Shown one piece after another: positions 42,883 to 52,321 of a stretch of DNA of 64,000 bases (the first letter of the stretch is position 1; each line of letters begins with the position of its first letter). The notes beneath the pieces were generated by a model, which was not told the DNA's origin, searched no databases, and saw only the letters and a list, made by a program, of their open reading frames with translations. The translations under genes and the position numbers were made by a program. The DNA is taken from the NCBI GenBank assembly GCA_040880485.1, contig JBBDIJ010000009.1:321759-385758 (forward strand). The letters are read 5' to 3'. This DNA comes from JBBDIJ01 sp040880485 (GTDB taxonomy: Bacteria > Bacteroidota > Rhodothermia > Balneolales > Balneolaceae).

Positions 42883-45800
42883 CTAATCCCATACAAGCGC
42901 CTGCCGGAATGGGTGCGGATTTACATAGCGGGTATGATAATTCAACCAGTCTCCGGGATGCATCTGCACAGCCGGTTCCTCTTCCAGTTCACTGAACCAG
43001 CTATCATAAGACTCCATACCCTGCAATGGAAGAGGTCTCAGGGTACGGGAAAAACGTGTGTTGTAATCCCCATCCTTAACCCAGCCATCGGCGATGAATA
43101 CAAAATTTCTCTGAATACCATCCGAAGGAGAGTCAGGTGCTTCAAACTGAAGAGCCAGTTCGTCGCCGGCATTCATTATCACAAATCTGTTATCCACTGC
43201 TTCAACCAGTTCAAGTACATCACCGAATCTGGTGTAGAAACCCTCGAGGTCCTGCCATCGCTGAGTAGTCCCGGTAACGTTCCGGTAATTTGGAAGTTCC
43301 GGTGAACGCTCGTCCGGCCTGTAGATTTCAGAGAAACCCCGATAGCGCAGATCCGCCAATTCAGGAGTAATCACCCTTTTGTGAATCTCTGCATCCGGCC
43401 GCCCCTCTGCCCACCAGATCGCATCCCAGTAGACCTCACTGTTCGTGGAAAGGCGTATTCGTCTGTCATTCGGGTCAGGAAACAGCTCGGTCATTTCTAA
43501 CAGAACCGTCTTGTTTTTTCCTGCGGGAATACCAAAATCCTCTTCTGCTATCACCCATCCACCGTGCCCGTCGGGAACCTCAACACGTATGCCCCTCGGA
43601 TGAGGATTCTTCCCCTGACTTAGCGATACATTTACAGAGCTGTCGGTTGGGCGAATCCATCCACTGGCAATCAGCCAAAGCTCTCCGTCGTGTGGCATCT
43701 CCGAACCGGGTTCAATTACAATCGAATGCTCCTCGGCAAGTCCCTGGAAAATGGTTAAATCAAAAGCCTGTAAATAGTTGCCGTCCAATTGGCTTACCAT
43801 ATCGGTCACATCCCTTCCCCTGTCATCAACGACACTCTCAACCGGCTGTCTTACTCCGGTCACATGTACCGAAAGATCCGGTGCCGGTATAGCAAACCTC
43901 TCATCTATAAAAATCTCGGTGTCTTCCGGGTGATCGACCACCACCAGGCCAAGGTGATCAAAAAAGTGAGACTCCCAAAGGTCTGCAGTGATGCGCAAGT
44001 CGTAATAGCCATCTCTCTGTTTCAACAGCTCTTCGGGTATTCGAACCCGATCTTCACTCTGAATGACATCGGCAGTGGTCATTGAATTAATACGAAGTCC
44101 CAGAGGAGAGCGCCATATCAGATCGGTCACAAAAGCCATCTCTTCGCCATTCCAGCTGAAGAGCCAGGGGCAGGAACCTTTCAGAATCTGTTCATTCACA
44201 ACTCTGGTATCGTATCCAAGTTCTGCAAATTCGGTTTGAACCGTTCCGTTGGGCCAAATTATCCGCATCACTTCCGCTTCATCATAATCCCCAAGTCCGA
44301 AGTGAACCAGAGGAGAACGGATCAGCTGCTTCTGATAGATTGCACCGCTTCGCGTTTCAATAGCACCCCCGATACCAAACGTATTGATTCTCATATCCCC
44401 AACGGGTCCGGATGCGACCGGCCGGATTGTCTTACCCTGGTAGTCCCGGGTACCCCGGTTTCTCGCGATCTGTATATCGCTATCCCTTCCCTGTCCTAAA
44501 AGGTCCAGGCGTTCATTACCATTCAGGTCGGCAATACCGATAAGTGTCAGCTCCAGACTGCCTCCAATGGAGTCAAAGTCCAAACTCTCGTCACTTAAAA
44601 AATAGTGAGTGTTCCCCCCGTGGGAGAGAATGAGGTCGAGGCTTCCATTGTTATCAAGGTCATGTGCCATCAGAATCCCCGGTGTGGACCCGGAGAGTGA
44701 GAGAGACTCCGGCAGAGTTACCAATTCACTCCAGATCCACTCCCCCCTTTCAATACTCCAGAACCAGCTACCCAAAGCGTGATCGCGGGCCGCAATCAGC
44801 TCGTAGTAATGATCACCCGAAATATCGGCCACTCCAATCGCTGCAACACCTCGATCCACCACTCCGTCGGTTCCCAGGTCAAAACGGCCAGACCTCTCAT
44901 TCGTATAGACGTGTACTTCACCCTCTTCAGTTAAAAAAACAGCATTATGAACTCCGTCACCATCCAGGTCTACGTAATGGAAATCAGCAGGGTAACGAGT
45001 CTCCTCAAAAAGTGACGTTACACCAAATGTTCCGTCGCTTCTGTTCAACAGTACGGAAATCCGGCCCTCCGAATCGGAGAGTATCAGATCCAGGTCTCCA
45101 TCCAGATCTGTATCGGCCACCCAAACATGGCGCCAGGATCCCTGTAGAATCGAATCGGGCAAACCGAGCTCTCCTGAAACTTCACGAAAGGTGGTGTCGG
45201 CCTGAAGCTGCCAGATTCGCAATCCCTGATTCCCCGCTGCAACCAGATCGTTTCGAAAGGTGTAGTTGTAATCGATGGCAGCGATTGAATGAGGCCCAAC
45301 TTGACCACTGCCGGCCGAAACAGGAAACGGAAGTTGCTCCCCCCGGACTTCAAGAAACCCCTCACTCAATCGAAGCAGATCCGGTTGTCCCTCGCCGGTT
45401 AGTGAGATATTCCATACCGCCTCTCCACTTCCGGCATCCTCCATAATGAACTCCATCTCCCTGTCTGGCGAAGCTGCCATTGCTGTCAGGCGGGGCAGCC
45501 ACAGAAAATCGGTCATCAGAAATCCGACTTCATCCGGAGGGAAAAGAATAGCCGCGCGATCTTGCTGATAAGCTGGAAGTCCATTGAGGTCACTGTTCAG
45601 GAATGCGATCTCGAAACCGAGTTCTCCGGGTGAGAGAACGCCAACAGAGCTCTCGATTTCATCAAAACGGCTTCGAATAGACGCGGGCCAGTTCTCATTC
45701 AGTTCCGACAGCCGCTGGACAGAGCTTTCAAACAGTTCTTCATTCTCATATCGTGATGCGATTCGCAGAGCCTCCATCAGAAGCGCCAAATTATCGGGTC

Positions 45801-46353
45801 TCATGGCGAGAAGAGCCTCCAACTCCCTCTGTATTTCTGCTTCAAAACGCTCGGCTCCTGCACGTTGCAGCTCTTCTATGAGCATATAACGTGCTCTGAG
45901 ATTTTCAGGATCGATGGCCATGGTCTCCCTTAAATATTGCGTGGAGACCTCCAGGTTACCTCCGGAACTCTCCACAATAGCCGATAAAAAGAGAATATCG
46001 GGTTGGTCGGGGGCCCTGCGTCGAGCTTCCTCCAGCAATTCAAGAGCATCACTGTTATCCCCCCTTCTAAGCGCGATCACAGCACGGTTGGCCCAGGCTG
46101 CCGGCTCCTCGGGAAAAAGTTGAGTCACCTCCTCCAGCTTTTGTGAGGCAAACATAGCTTCATCGGTTTGGATGGCAGACAGACCGACATAAAAGGCAGA
46201 GACCGCTTCCCGATATTCCTCTGAGTCCGTTCCGGGAGGGTCACGCTCTTCAACTGTACAGGAATACAGCATTGCAGAAAAGGTCAGGAAGTACAGAAGC
46301 AGTAGAGTGGAACCGGACAATGCCTGTCGGACCCAAATAAATCGTTTTGTCAT
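42883..46353 (-). CDS. Large lipoprotein: TPR, FG-GAP repeats, ASPIC/UnbV domain and long C-terminal region
   Basis: A 1156-residue protein. The N-terminus ends a hydrophobic stretch with AMLYSC (about residue 31), a probable lipobox. TPR-like helices follow (ALELLEEARRRAPDQPDILF, QYLRETMAIDPENLRARYML). FG-GAP blades come next (VWVADTDLDGDLDLILSDSE, FHYVDLDGDGVHNAVFL, LMAHDLDNNGSLDLILSHGG). An ASPIC/UnbV-type segment (INTFGIGGAIETRSG, RIIWPNGTVQTEFAEL) and roughly 400 residues of unassigned beta-rich sequence complete it. It lies 45 bp upstream of the CRTAC1 gene and appears to open that operon. Confidence 0.8.
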   Translation of the reverse strand: MTKRFIWVRQALSGSTLLLLYFLTFSAMLYSCTVEERDPPGTDSEEYREAVSAFYVGLSAIQTDEAMFASQKLEEVTQLFPEEPAAWANRAVIALRRGDNSDALELLEEARRRAPDQPDILFLSAIVESSGGNLEVSTQYLRETMAIDPENLRARYMLIEELQRAGAERFEAEIQRELEALLAMRPDNLALLMEALRIASRYENEELFESSVQRLSELNENWPASIRSRFDEIESSVGVLSPGELGFEIAFLNSDLNGLPAYQQDRAAILFPPDEVGFLMTDFLWLPRLTAMAASPDREMEFIMEDAGSGEAVWNISLTGEGQPDLLRLSEGFLEVRGEQLPFPVSAGSGQVGPHSIAAIDYNYTFRNDLVAAGNQGLRIWQLQADTTFREVSGELGLPDSILQGSWRHVWVADTDLDGDLDLILSDSEGRISVLLNRSDGTFGVTSLFEETRYPADFHYVDLDGDGVHNAVFLTEEGEVHVYTNERSGRFDLGTDGVVDRGVAAIGVADISGDHYYELIAARDHALGSWFWSIERGEWIWSELVTLPESLSLSGSTPGILMAHDLDNNGSLDLILSHGGNTHYFLSDESLDFDSIGGSLELTLIGIADLNGNERLDLLGQGRDSDIQIARNRGTRDYQGKTIRPVASGPVGDMRINTFGIGGAIETRSGAIYQKQLIRSPLVHFGLGDYDEAEVMRIIWPNGTVQTEFAELGYDTRVVNEQILKGSCPWLFSWNGEEMAFVTDLIWRSPLGLRINSMTTADVIQSEDRVRIPEELLKQRDGYYDLRITADLWESHFFDHLGLVVVDHPEDTEIFIDERFAIPAPDLSVHVTGVRQPVESVVDDRGRDVTDMVSQLDGNYLQAFDLTIFQGLAEEHSIVIEPGSEMPHDGELWLIASGWIRPTDSSVNVSLSQGKNPHPRGIRVEVPDGHGGWVIAEEDFGIPAGKNKTVLLEMTELFPDPNDRRIRLSTNSEVYWDAIWWAEGRPDAEIHKRVITPELADLRYRGFSEIYRPDERSPELPNYRNVTGTTQRWQDLEGFYTRFGDVLELVEAVDNRFVIMNAGDELALQFEAPDSPSDGIQRNFVFIADGWVKDGDYNTRFSRTLRPLPLQGMESYDSWFSELEEEPAVQMHPGDWLNYHTRYVNPHPFRQALVWD

Positions 46354-46614
46354 GTGAAAGTCGTCACCTCCTGAGAGAAAGCCTGGCTGAATCCGGATCA
46401 GAGCGATTCCGAAACAGCCTGTGGGCCCTTCTGGAATCCAGACAGAATGTTACACATTTTGCTTTCGAACGTCAAACTTTCCGGGATTGAAAAACCGGGT
46501 TTGTATTTAGTCGAAGAACGGTGTTATTTACGTTATATACAATCGACGGCCCGGTTTCGAAGCATTACATAACTGACGGAAACCGATGGGCGCATATGAA
46601 CAAAATCAAATTCA

Positions 46615-47283
46615 ATGCAAGCACTTACCGGTACCGGCGTAATCCTTCGAATAGCCATACTAACGTCTCTGGTCACACTATTTTTATACACCCCGATAAC
46701 GGCACAAATAGCACCTGATCCTGAAATTCTGTCCACTACTGCACCAGACACCTTTCAGGTGCTTTTTGAAACCACCAATGGCGACTTTACAGTAACGTCC
46801 TACAGAGACTGGTCTCCCCTTGGAGCCGACCGTCTGTATCACCTCGTACTGCATGACTACTATATCGATGTGCCTTTTTACAGAGTCATTACCGGACGCT
46901 TCGCGCAGTTTGGCAACAGTCCGGATCAGGAGGTCAATGATGCGTGGAACCGGAATCCAATTGAAGATGAGCCGGTAGTCGCCTCCAATACGCTGGGCCG
47001 AATGCACTTTGCCAGGGGAGGCCCTGAAACCCGTAGCCAGCACCTCTCCATCATGATCGGCGAGAACGCTTATCTGGACACCGTAGATGCATCTGGCATC
47101 ATCGGATTTGTCCCGATCGCCGAGGTTACAGACGGTATGGACGTAGTTCTCAGCCTCTATGCGGAGTATGGTGATGAACCTCGATTAGAGTGGAACCGGG
47201 TCCGAAGAGAAGGCATGGAGAATGTTCAGCGCACCTGGCCAAATCTGGACTACATCAAACGGGCAACGATCATAAATCGTTAG
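46615..47283 (+). CDS. Exported cyclophilin-type peptidyl-prolyl isomerase
   Basis: The 222-residue product has a signal peptide (about 1-31, ending ITAQ) and a cyclophilin domain: FETTNGDFTVTSYRDWSPLG, VPFYRVITGRFAQFGNSPDQ, LGRMHFARGGPETRSQHLSI and GFVPIAEVTDGMDVVLSLY. It matches cyclophilin in layout, with Phe/Arg of the active site seen in FYRV and the FAQFG region. It probably assists folding in the periplasm. The 261 bp upstream (46354-46614) contain no gene I can support. Confidence 0.85.
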   Translation: MQALTGTGVILRIAILTSLVTLFLYTPITAQIAPDPEILSTTAPDTFQVLFETTNGDFTVTSYRDWSPLGADRLYHLVLHDYYIDVPFYRVITGRFAQFGNSPDQEVNDAWNRNPIEDEPVVASNTLGRMHFARGGPETRSQHLSIMIGENAYLDTVDASGIIGFVPIAEVTDGMDVVLSLYAEYGDEPRLEWNRVRREGMENVQRTWPNLDYIKRATIINR

Positions 47284-47332
47284 ATCTGACAAGACAGTTT
47301 TTTAAATAGGCCAACAGAGTTATTTCGAAAGC

Positions 47333-48256
47333 ATGAGAGAACTGATTCGGAAGTACCTTAAAATGCTTGAAATTGAACGGAATCGTTCGGCACACACTGT
47401 CTCTGCGTATGGAAGAGATCTGAGGCAGTTCAACTCATTCTGTGCAGGACGGTTCGACTGTTCTGAAGAGAGTGTAGAGATCTCCGCAATTGACCGACTC
47501 ACAATTCGGCTCTGGCTAGGCGAACTATCCGATGCCGGAATGGCGCGCAGTACCATCTCTCGCAAAGTGGCTGCCATTCGCTCATTCTTTGCACACACAT
47601 GCCGAAGGGGCCTGCTTGTCGCAAACCCCGCGCGTCTGCTGGTAGTCCCGGGACGCGAGAAGCGCCTTCCCGCAACCGTACTTCCCGAAGAGCTGGAGAG
47701 AGTGATGGCTCTTGCCGACGGAGATGAACCAGACACCATTCAGGACCGGGCCATGCTGGAGATATTTTACAGTACAGGCATAAGAGTCAGTGAATTGACC
47801 GGTTTGAACCTGACCGACCTGAATCGTGAACTCAAACAGATCACAGTCCGTGGTAAGGGGAACAAACAGAGGGTCGTACCTTTGGGTTCACGTGCTATGG
47901 AGGCAATCGAACGCCACCTTACGCACCGGGAAAAATTATTTGGGAGCAGAACGGATAAAGATGCATACAAAGCCCTGTTTCTTGCAGCTGGCGGCCAGCG
48001 CATCTATGCCCGTAGTGTCCAGAGAATAGTAAACAGCTACCTGATGCAGGCCAGCGAAGCACTGAAAAAAAGTCCTCACGTGCTTCGTCACAGCTTTGCC
48101 ACACACATGCTGGATGCCGGGGCAGACATACGGGTAATCAAGGAATTTTTGGGACATGCAGATCTCTCTGCTACCCAGATCTATACTCATACCAGTGTAG
48201 ATCGACTCAAAAAAGTATATGAAAAAGCCCATCCCAGGGCAGAACAGCAAAAATGA
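47333..48256 (+). CDS. xerC: Tyrosine recombinase XerC/XerD
   Basis: Site-specific recombinase that resolves chromosome dimers (307 residues). Catalytic residues are visible: Arg in YSTGIRVSELTGLNLTDL, Lys in VRGKGNKQRVVPLG, HVLRHSFATHMLDAG (His and Arg), LGHADLSATQIYTHTS (His and the Tyr nucleophile). The N-terminal core-binding domain is RNRSAHTVSAYGRDLRQFN. Size and context indicate a housekeeping Xer protein, not an integron or phage integrase; C versus D cannot be decided. Confidence 0.9.
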   Translation: MRELIRKYLKMLEIERNRSAHTVSAYGRDLRQFNSFCAGRFDCSEESVEISAIDRLTIRLWLGELSDAGMARSTISRKVAAIRSFFAHTCRRGLLVANPARLLVVPGREKRLPATVLPEELERVMALADGDEPDTIQDRAMLEIFYSTGIRVSELTGLNLTDLNRELKQITVRGKGNKQRVVPLGSRAMEAIERHLTHREKLFGSRTDKDAYKALFLAAGGQRIYARSVQRIVNSYLMQASEALKKSPHVLRHSFATHMLDAGADIRVIKEFLGHADLSATQIYTHTSVDRLKKVYEKAHPRAEQQK

Positions 48257-48282
48257 AAACCTGAAACAAATAGGAAACGTCT

Positions 48283-48582
48283 ATGAAAACCACTTTTGCA
48301 GCACGTCATTTTGATCCAGGCAGCGATTTGAAAGACTCCAGTATGGAGGCAATCACCAAACTTCAACAATTTTATGACCGTATTATCGCATGTGATATTG
48401 TGCTCGAACCAAGTAAGGATCACGACAACCCCTGCCGTGCCGAGCTGAACATAAAAGTGCCGCAAAAATTACTGAACGCATCCGAAACAGGTCCAACCTA
48501 TGAGCTGGCCGTCAACAATGTTGTAGACACGGCCATTCGACAAATTCGCAAGTACAAAACCAAACGGTTTGAACACCAATAG
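48283..48582 (+). CDS. hpf: Ribosome hibernation promoting factor / RaiA family protein
   Basis: The short form (99 residues) of the HPF/RaiA family, which binds the 30S subunit and inactivates ribosomes on starvation. It has KTTFAARHFDPGSDLKDSSM, IACDIVLEPSKDHDNPCRAE, LNIKVPQKLLNASETGPTYE and VDTAIRQIRKYKTKR in the family order. A weak AGGAAA Shine-Dalgarno precedes the ATG. It lies 26 bp after xerC and is followed by a strong hairpin and then hprK. Confidence 0.88.
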   Translation: MKTTFAARHFDPGSDLKDSSMEAITKLQQFYDRIIACDIVLEPSKDHDNPCRAELNIKVPQKLLNASETGPTYELAVNNVVDTAIRQIRKYKTKRFEHQ

Positions 48583-48589
48583 GAGTCTT

Positions 48590-48610
48590 CGGCCGGTACT
48601 GTACCGGCCG
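48590..48610 (+). terminator. Strong GC-rich hairpin between hpf and hprK
   Basis: CGGCCGGTA (48590-48598) and TACCGGCCG (48602-48610) form a perfect 9-bp stem with a 3-nt loop, just after the hpf stop and 20 bp before the hprK start. A short T-rich stretch (CTTGTTTT) follows some bases later. It may act as a partial terminator or an RNA-stabilising element that sets different levels of the two products. Confidence 0.55.
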
Positions 48611-48630
48611 GAATACCTTGTTTTACGCCT

Positions 48631-49659
48631 ATGCCCATAAGTGAATACTCTCCGATTCCAAGAAAAGAGAAAGTTGAGATTGCCTACCTGATCCGGAAAT
48701 TTCAGGAGCGTGTGGGCATCAAACTTACCCCGCTTGCCGCCGAACAGGCGGCCAGTGACCGATACGTCTCCGAATCGGATCTTCATCGTCCCGGCCTTGC
48801 GCTTGCAGGATATATAAAACTGTTTACCTATCAGCGAATTCAGATCATAGGTAATACAGAGTCTCACTATATGGAACAGCTCTCCGAAAAGAATCGAAAA
48901 AATGCATTCGGAGATCTTTTAGGGTTCGATATCCCGGTCATCTTTCTGACCAGTGGAAACAGACTTTCGGAAGAGCTGCTGCAGATGGCCGAAAATGCAG
49001 GAGTTCCTGTCTACTCCAGCAGTGAGGAGACCACAAGATTCATGTATCTGTTACGAGATTTTCTGGATGATCAATTTGCCATGCAGACGATGGTTCACGG
49101 AACCATGGTCGATGTATATGGCATCGGGATACTTATCTCAGGGAAATCGGGTATAGGGAAAAGTGAAGTTGCACTGGATCTGATAGAGAGAGGCCACCGC
49201 CTGGTTGCCGATGATGTAGTCATGCTCTCTCACAAAAGCAACATTCTGATTGCTTCTGCAACCGAAATGAACAAACACTTTATGGAGATTCGTGGTCTGG
49301 GCGTGATCGATGTGATGTCCATGTTCGGAATTAGATCCATTCGTTATCAAAAACGTCTCGAGGTCGTTCTCAATCTTACATTGTGGGACGACAGCACCCA
49401 GGTAGAGAGAACCGGCCTGGATCATGACTCTACAGAGATACTGAATACCAACATACCACTTATACACTTGCCCATTACCCCCGGTAAAAACATAACAGTT
49501 ATTGCTGAAGTGATCGCGATGAACTATCTTCTGAAGCATTATGGATACGATGCAGCAAAAGCATTTCAGGATAAAGTAAAACACCATATTGCGAACAAGA
49601 AGGATCGTTTTGACATGCCCAGAAGGGCTATTGAGTACTTTGAAGGGGATTTTGAATAA
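48631..49659 (+). CDS. hprK: HPr kinase/phosphorylase
   Basis: Serine kinase and phosphorylase of the HPr protein (342 residues). The N-terminal domain is present, then the P-loop LISGKSGIGKSEVALDLIER, RLVADDVVML and the HprK signature MEIRGLGVIDVMSMFGI. LTLWDDSTQ and PITPGKNITVIAEVIAMNYL follow. A basic C-terminal helix ends the protein. No ptsH or PTS gene is nearby, so its substrate gene lies elsewhere or the partner differs. Confidence 0.92.
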   Translation: MPISEYSPIPRKEKVEIAYLIRKFQERVGIKLTPLAAEQAASDRYVSESDLHRPGLALAGYIKLFTYQRIQIIGNTESHYMEQLSEKNRKNAFGDLLGFDIPVIFLTSGNRLSEELLQMAENAGVPVYSSSEETTRFMYLLRDFLDDQFAMQTMVHGTMVDVYGIGILISGKSGIGKSEVALDLIERGHRLVADDVVMLSHKSNILIASATEMNKHFMEIRGLGVIDVMSMFGIRSIRYQKRLEVVLNLTLWDDSTQVERTGLDHDSTEILNTNIPLIHLPITPGKNITVIAEVIAMNYLLKHYGYDAAKAFQDKVKHHIANKKDRFDMPRRAIEYFEGDFE

Positions 49660-49776
49660 TGTTCTCTCTTTTTATTTGTAACAGATCCTCTTCTTATAGC
49701 TCTTGATTACTGACATGACACGGCTCTACACCTTGCTCGCCTGTCTAATATTTCCACTGGAAATCAATGACATTAC

Positions 49777-50751
49777 ATGGCTCAAATACACCACTACTAC
49801 TACGATGATGATCGGTGTGAGTTTGTCCCGGTTCAGCACAACAGTAGAGACCACTTTATTCAGACTACCTGTCTCTGGATTCTGAATGGTGTTGTTCTTG
49901 GAGGAATCGGTCTCAGTCTGCTCTCCAGTTACGTTGGAACACCTGCTGAACTGGCTCTCAGGGAGGAGAACCAGGTATTGGTCCACCAACTGGAACAGAC
50001 ACAGCAGACGATTGAAACTCTTGAGGGAGAGGTGATCGAAATTTCAGAGTTCGATAATGAGATGTATCGCTCCATTCTTGGTATGAGCCCTGTACCTGTG
50101 TCGGAAAGAATCGGAGGAACGGGTGGCGTGGATCCCTACTCAGACTTCGACCTTTATAGCGAAGATGCATCAGAGATTCTGAGACGTACGACCGGACAAC
50201 TTCAGACCCTTGAACGCCGTCTTGCTGTTCAGCGTGTTTCTTTTGACGAGATCAGGAATTACTATAACGAAAACAGGGACAAGCTTCGCCACCTACCAGC
50301 CATTCGACCTGTCAATGGAATTATATTGAGTAATTTCGGAATGAGAATTCACCCCGTTCTCAACTACCGCCGAATGCATGAAGGTCTCGATTTTCGGGCA
50401 GATGTCGGAACACCGGTCTATGCAACCGGCGATGCCATCGTCTCCTTCAGCAGCATGCGAGGTACCTACGGTTTGCTTATTGAACTCGACCATGGAAACG
50501 GATACAAAACCCGCTTTGCACATCTATCCTCGTTGGCAGAGGATATAAAGCAGGGAGTACAGGTCGAAAGAGGTGATCTTATTGGCTACAGTGGCCGCTC
50601 CGGAGTCGTTCAGGGGCCACACCTCCACTACGAAGTTCTTATAAACGGCCGTCCTGCAGATCCAATGTACTACATATTCGCCGATACCACGCCTGAAGAG
50701 TATCTGATGTATCAAGAGACCGCATCATCCAACCCCTACTCCATGGATTGA
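49777..50751 (+). CDS. Membrane-anchored M23 family metallopeptidase
   Basis: Cell-wall endopeptidase-like protein of 324 residues. The N-terminal membrane segment (about 35-52, VVLGGIGLSLLSSYVG) is followed by a coiled coil (about 58-90). The LytM/M23 domain is at about 170-305: ILSNFGMRIHPVLNYRRMHE, GLDFRADVGTPVYA (HxxxD zinc ligands), GYKTRFAHLS and GPHLHYEV (HxH). All zinc ligands appear intact, so peptidase activity is plausible. A small hairpin (CACCC/GGGTG at 50758-50771) follows the stop. Confidence 0.9.
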   Translation: MAQIHHYYYDDDRCEFVPVQHNSRDHFIQTTCLWILNGVVLGGIGLSLLSSYVGTPAELALREENQVLVHQLEQTQQTIETLEGEVIEISEFDNEMYRSILGMSPVPVSERIGGTGGVDPYSDFDLYSEDASEILRRTTGQLQTLERRLAVQRVSFDEIRNYYNENRDKLRHLPAIRPVNGIILSNFGMRIHPVLNYRRMHEGLDFRADVGTPVYATGDAIVSFSSMRGTYGLLIELDHGNGYKTRFAHLSSLAEDIKQGVQVERGDLIGYSGRSGVVQGPHLHYEVLINGRPADPMYYIFADTTPEEYLMYQETASSNPYSMD

Positions 50752-50924
50752 CCCTTTCACCCGAATGGGTGCCGGGTCACGGTTTTCTCCGACTTCTGTA
50801 CCATGTACGTTCCCCTGCTCTTGCAATTTCGATATTTTCGATTAGATTTCAGAAAAGTGTTATCACTGAACCAATGAAATCGGAATGTGCATGACACCGG
50901 TTCAATAAAAAACATGCAGGTTAA

Positions 50925-51362
50925 ATGAACGTACGATCTATTCTTGAGAAAAAGGGGCGGGAGGTTCACTCGGTTGAACCGGATCTATCCGTATTTGAGG
51001 CGATAAGCAAAATGTCCAAACTGGATATTGGTGCACTTGTTGTGATAAAAGATCAGGCGCTGCTGGGGATCATATCGGAAAGGGACTATCGTAACAAGGT
51101 GATCCTGAAGGGGCGCACCTCAAAAAAGACGACTGTTCAGGAGATCATGACCAGTGAAGTTTACGTCGTAAGCCCGGATGAGACAGTAGAAAGATGTATG
51201 ACTATTATGACCCAGAAAAAATTTCGCCATCTTCCGGTCGTCGAAAACGACCGGGTGACAGGGGTCATATCCATTGGAGATCTGGTCAAAACCGTTATCG
51301 ATAAACAGAAAATAGAGATCAAAGAGTTGAGACGATATATCGCCGGATCCTATCCTGGCTAA
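50925..51362 (+). CDS. Tandem CBS-domain protein
   Basis: The 145-residue protein consists of two CBS domains (residues about 5-60 and 70-130): VEPDLSVFEAISKMSKLDIG, LLGIISERDYRNKVILKGR, IMTSEVYVVSPDETVERCM and FRHLPVVENDRVTGVISIGD. CBS pairs bind adenine nucleotides and act as energy sensors. There is no fused effector domain. Its stop overlaps that of the converging response-regulator gene (CTAA at 51359-51362). Confidence 0.9.
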   Translation: MNVRSILEKKGREVHSVEPDLSVFEAISKMSKLDIGALVVIKDQALLGIISERDYRNKVILKGRTSKKTTVQEIMTSEVYVVSPDETVERCMTIMTQKKFRHLPVVENDRVTGVISIGDLVKTVIDKQKIEIKELRRYIAGSYPG

Positions 51363-52078
51363 TCTCCCCCCTTTCGGTCGGGACAGCGCAATACAAAACC
51401 CTTTCTGCGTATGGTTTCAATATATTCCTCTTCGGAGTGATCCCTGATCTTCTTTCTCAGATAGCTGATATAAACATTGATATAGTTGGTCTGAGTATCG
51501 AAATGGATATCCCACACATTCTTGGCCAACTCATCCTGAGAAATCACTCGATTGCGGTTCCTCATCAGGTAAGCAAGCAGATTGAACTCGTTGTTCGTGA
51601 GGGAAACAGATGACCCATTGATGACCATATCCCTTTCTATGAGATCGAGCTTGAGATTGCCACAGACCAGCTCTTTCTCCCCACTTAAATCGCTACGCCT
51701 GCGAATCGCCTCAATTCTTGCAAGCAGCTCTTCGCTGTCGAAGGGTTTTGTGATATAGTCGTCAGCACCCACCTTTAAACATTTGATCTTGACATCTGTC
51801 TCGTGCTCGGCTGAAAGAAAGAGAACAGGAGTGGTGATATCCGCTTTTCGAATTTCGGAGCAGATGTCGAATCCATTACCGTCGGGAAGGCGCAGATCCA
51901 GTATAATCATATCATACTCTCTCTCCTCCACCATATGACGTCCCCGCTCCGCCGTATCCGCCAGGTGAACGTTATTTCCCCTGTGTTCAAGGACTGCCTT
52001 GACCAGAGTACGTACGGTCGGATCGTCTTCGACGACCAGTATATCCATTCCGTTTGCCTCCTCATTCATCTCTGTCAT
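51359..52078 (-). CDS. OmpR/PhoB-family response regulator
   Basis: Two-domain regulator of 239 residues. The receiver domain (about 12-125) has DILVVEDDPTVRTLVKAVLE, the phospho-acceptor Asp in MIILDLRLPDGNGFDI and Lys in DDYITKPFDSEELLARI. The C-terminal winged helix has LTNNEFNLLAYLMRNRNRVI, SQDELAKNVWDI and YISYLRKKI, ending ETIRRKGFVLRCPD. The start could be the inner Met at MDILVVED. No sensor kinase gene is beside it, so it is an orphan in this window. Confidence 0.9.
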   Translation of the reverse strand: MTEMNEEANGMDILVVEDDPTVRTLVKAVLEHRGNNVHLADTAERGRHMVEEREYDMIILDLRLPDGNGFDICSEIRKADITTPVLFLSAEHETDVKIKCLKVGADDYITKPFDSEELLARIEAIRRRSDLSGEKELVCGNLKLDLIERDMVINGSSVSLTNNEFNLLAYLMRNRNRVISQDELAKNVWDIHFDTQTNYINVYISYLRKKIRDHSEEEYIETIRRKGFVLRCPDRKGGD

Positions 52079-52280
52079 ATCCAGATAAAATCAATTTAGT
52101 CGGTCTCTGATTGAAAATAGTCGAAACAGCTATTCGGATGTGCGCACTTGTTCCCTTCATTCCGGGTCTTGATACCAACGGGCACCACCGAAAGCCAAAA
52201 CAATATATACGAAAAGATTTTTTTTAACGAATAATGAATTTACTTTCAGGGAGAATGGTTAATCGGTGCGATTGGCGCAC

Positions 52281-52311
52281 TTTGCAACACAAAAAGTGTA
52301 AATTTGCAACA
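52281..52311 (+). promoter_or_regulatory. Repeats directly upstream of bioB
   Basis: TTTGCAACA occurs twice (52281-52289 and 52303-52311), 22 bp apart, and between them ACAC-AAAAA-GTGT (52287-52299) forms a short palindrome. The second repeat ends 10 bp before the bioB ATG. A repressor site for the biotin gene is possible. It does not match the BirA consensus that I know. Confidence 0.25.
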
Positions 52312-52321
52312 TATAGACAGG

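Noticed and set aside
47333..48256. Phage or island integrase
   Set aside because: Size, full XerC/D-like motif set and housekeeping neighbours (hpf, hprK) fit the chromosomal dimer-resolution recombinase; no attachment repeats are seen.
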